A stretch of 7,246 bases of DNA from Acidobacteriota bacterium (GTDB taxonomy: Bacteria > Acidobacteriota > Aminicenantia > UBA2199): contig JAKAGC010000190.1 in the NCBI GenBank assembly GCA_021817755.1, positions 1 through 7,246 of the forward strand. The letters are read 5' to 3'. The notes under the pieces are model-generated. The model was given only the letters and a program-made list of their open reading frames with translations. It was not told the DNA's origin and searched no databases. Shown here piece by piece: positions 6,019-7,246 of the stretch; the first letter of the stretch is position 1; every line of letters begins with the position of its first letter. Position numbers and translations under genes: made by a program.

Positions 6019-7246
6019 CTAAAACATAGAGCGGACTGGACGCACAAAGACGCGAGTATTGGCATCTACTCTACTGACATCTCCACTATAGAAATCAATA
6101 GCCCAGCGCTTGTTTTTTTCATTTGAATCTCCAGCCCAAAGATAGGTTTGATCTGGTAAAAATAGTGAATCAATAAAAAGCCCATCTTTTGATTCTTTAT
6201 TTTCCAGGAGAGATTCGAGTTCTTCAAGAGTAGGGAAACGCCAATCGGTGTAACCAAAATATTTCTGTTTATTCAAATCATCAATCCATTTTTGAGCGTC
6301 TGAAAAAGTTAATGGTTCGGAAGAACCTGATTGATACCATATTAGGCCGGTTGCGTAATCTGTTATGATTTTATTTTTCTCAACGGCAGTAACTTCAAAG
6401 TAATTGGTAAAGCTTCCCTCTTTATTATAATATTTATCGAAAAATTTTAGGCGCTTTAACATGACCTTTACATCTTCGAGTGATAAATCTTTGTATTGGG
6501 AACGTAGTTGTTTCCTGGATGCGAGCAATTTCTTTTTGAGTTCTTCTTTTTCTTTCTGTTCAGATAATAATAGAATTTTTTTATTGGCTTCATCGAGATG
6601 GAGGCCGGAAGAAAAACTGGAGATATAGGATTTCATAGCTTCAATTGTATTCAATTTAAGGGCATTATTGAACGTGAGGGTATCCTGCTGTTGGATAATC
6701 TCTCTCTTGAGTTTTTCTTTTTGTCTTCGTTTTTCAGGAGTTTGCTTGAATTGTTCTGCTTTATTTATAGCATCGAGAGCAAGATCGTATTTTTTTAAGC
6801 GGAAAAAATTCTGTGCGGATTCAATATACAGAGAATCACTGGTAGGAGTTGGAGGTGGAGGAGGGGGAGGCGAAGGTTTGGTGAATATTATGAGTAATAT
6901 TGCGACAGCAACTAAGCCTCCAATTATGGGTAAAATTATTTTTAAATTCAATGAGAATCTCGAGGAGCGTGTAAATCGGGGTTTATCCAATTCATGAGGA
7001 GTACGGGGAGGTTTTTCCTTCTTTTCTTTCTTTTTTGGCGAAGGGGGTTCATCAAAATCAAGAAGAGCATCAGTCGAATCTTTAAGGGAAGATTTTTTTT
7101 TATTATCAGGGAGTTTGAAAAGAAGTTCATCGATGATCTGGACAAGTTCAAGAGAACTGGGGATGCGCTCCTGTTTATTCTTGGCCATCATACGGTGTAA
7201 TAAATTCTGCAATAATTCAAGCCCCTTTGCTAGCTGTGTAATGAGC
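6019..7246 (-). CDS. Ser/Thr protein kinase, C-terminal part: kinase tail, transmembrane helix, helical repeat, Lcl_C/DUF1566 domain; 5' partial
   Basis: The frame is open to the window edge (408 visible residues). The TTG at 7210 is internal, because the protein continues upstream as LITQLAKGLEL. Numbered from Leu 7210: residues 1-32 contain NLLHRMMAKNKQERIPSS, the end of a bacterial Hanks-type kinase domain (subdomain XI with its invariant Arg). The catalytic loop is outside the window. A Lys/Pro-rich juxtamembrane region (35-85) leads to a transmembrane helix (about 89-111), then a run of seven prolines (115-121). Residues 127-240 are helical and hold one copy (181-213) of the repeat found in the next gene. 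Residues 243-284 (SLEDVKVMLKRLKFFD, then YFEV) lead into the Lcl_C/DUF1566 domain (285-397) with ATGLIWYQ, GYTDWRFPTLEELESLL, YLWAGD, WAIDFYSGDV and a terminal VRPVRS. Inferred role: an ectodomain binds an outside ligand, possibly a glycan, and a cytoplasmic kinase signals. The gene appears to head the four-gene operon. Confidence 0.85.
   Translation of the reverse strand, partial: LITQLAKGLELLQNLLHRMMAKNKQERIPSSLELVQIIDELLFKLPDNKKKSSLKDSTDALLDFDEPPSPKKKEKKEKPPRTPHELDKPRFTRSSRFSLNLKIILPIIGGLVAVAILLIIFTKPSPPPPPPPTPTSDSLYIESAQNFFRLKKYDLALDAINKAEQFKQTPEKRRQKEKLKREIIQQQDTLTFNNALKLNTIEAMKSYISSFSSGLHLDEANKKILLLSEQKEKEELKKKLLASRKQLRSQYKDLSLEDVKVMLKRLKFFDKYYNKEGSFTNYFEVTAVEKNKIITDYATGLIWYQSGSSEPLTFSDAQKWIDDLNKQKYFGYTDWRFPTLEELESLLENKESKDGLFIDSLFLPDQTYLWAGDSNEKNKRWAIDFYSGDVSRVDANTRVFVRPVRSMF
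6574..6672 (-). repeat. Helical repeat in the kinase ectodomain, shared with the next gene
   Basis: Residues 181-213 (numbered from the Leu codon at 7210-7212) include FNNALKLNTIEAMKSYISSF and SGLHLDEANKKI. The same order of residues (NTI, then Y, SF, G-x-H, E) occurs in both copies of the downstream membrane protein. Confidence 0.7.

Noticed and set aside
6668..6997. 109-codon plus-strand ORF with a glycine run (GVGGGGGGGEG)
   Set aside because: The glycine run is the reverse complement of the proline codons of the kinase stalk. No ribosome site or domain supports it.

Overview
This window is AT-rich, at roughly 35-40% GC by eye. It holds six protein-coding genes in two blocks that converge on a short intergenic region near 2040-2164. 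I see no RNA genes, insertion sequences, CRISPR arrays or integration signatures. The mix of genes suggests a bacterium with an elaborate envelope: a membrane-anchored Ser/Thr kinase with an Lcl_C/DUF1566 ectodomain, an FkbM methyltransferase beside a GT2 glycosyltransferase, and an exported DUF4097 protein. Such combinations are seen in Planctomycetota, Desulfobacterota and several uncultured didermic lineages. The sequence alone does not settle the phylum.

Left block, plus strand. The window opens inside a Glu/Leu/Phe/Val dehydrogenase-family gene (to 974) whose 5' end is cut off. It aligns along its visible length with leucine dehydrogenases, but the catalytic lysine of the GGGK motif is a serine. 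An intrinsic terminator (980-1012) follows. A secreted DUF4097 protein (1103-2038) comes next. Its Ser-Gly-Asp motifs recur with an exact 18-residue period, and it has its own Shine-Dalgarno sequence and a strong terminator (2071-2106). It therefore looks monocistronic.

Right block, minus strand, read from 7246 down to 2165. Four genes lie head to tail with gaps of 47, 24 and 12 nt and are probably one operon whose promoter is outside the window. They are: (i) the C-terminal part of a Ser/Thr protein kinase with a transmembrane helix, a polyproline stalk and an Lcl_C/DUF1566 domain; (ii) a single-pass membrane protein with a Lys/Glu-rich coiled coil, two short helical repeats and a C-terminal beta domain; (iii) a GT2 glycosyltransferase with a helical C-terminal extension; (iv) an FkbM-type methyltransferase with an N-terminal Rossmann-like domain.

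The kinase and the neighbouring membrane protein carry the same approximately 33-residue repeat outside the membrane, so they probably belong to one module. A reasonable inference is a surface-sensing kinase system coupled to synthesis or decoration of a cell-surface glycan. The most notable points are the lysine-less dehydrogenase, the shared repeat, and the linkage of kinase and glycan genes. No wholly unknown system is evident from sequence alone.
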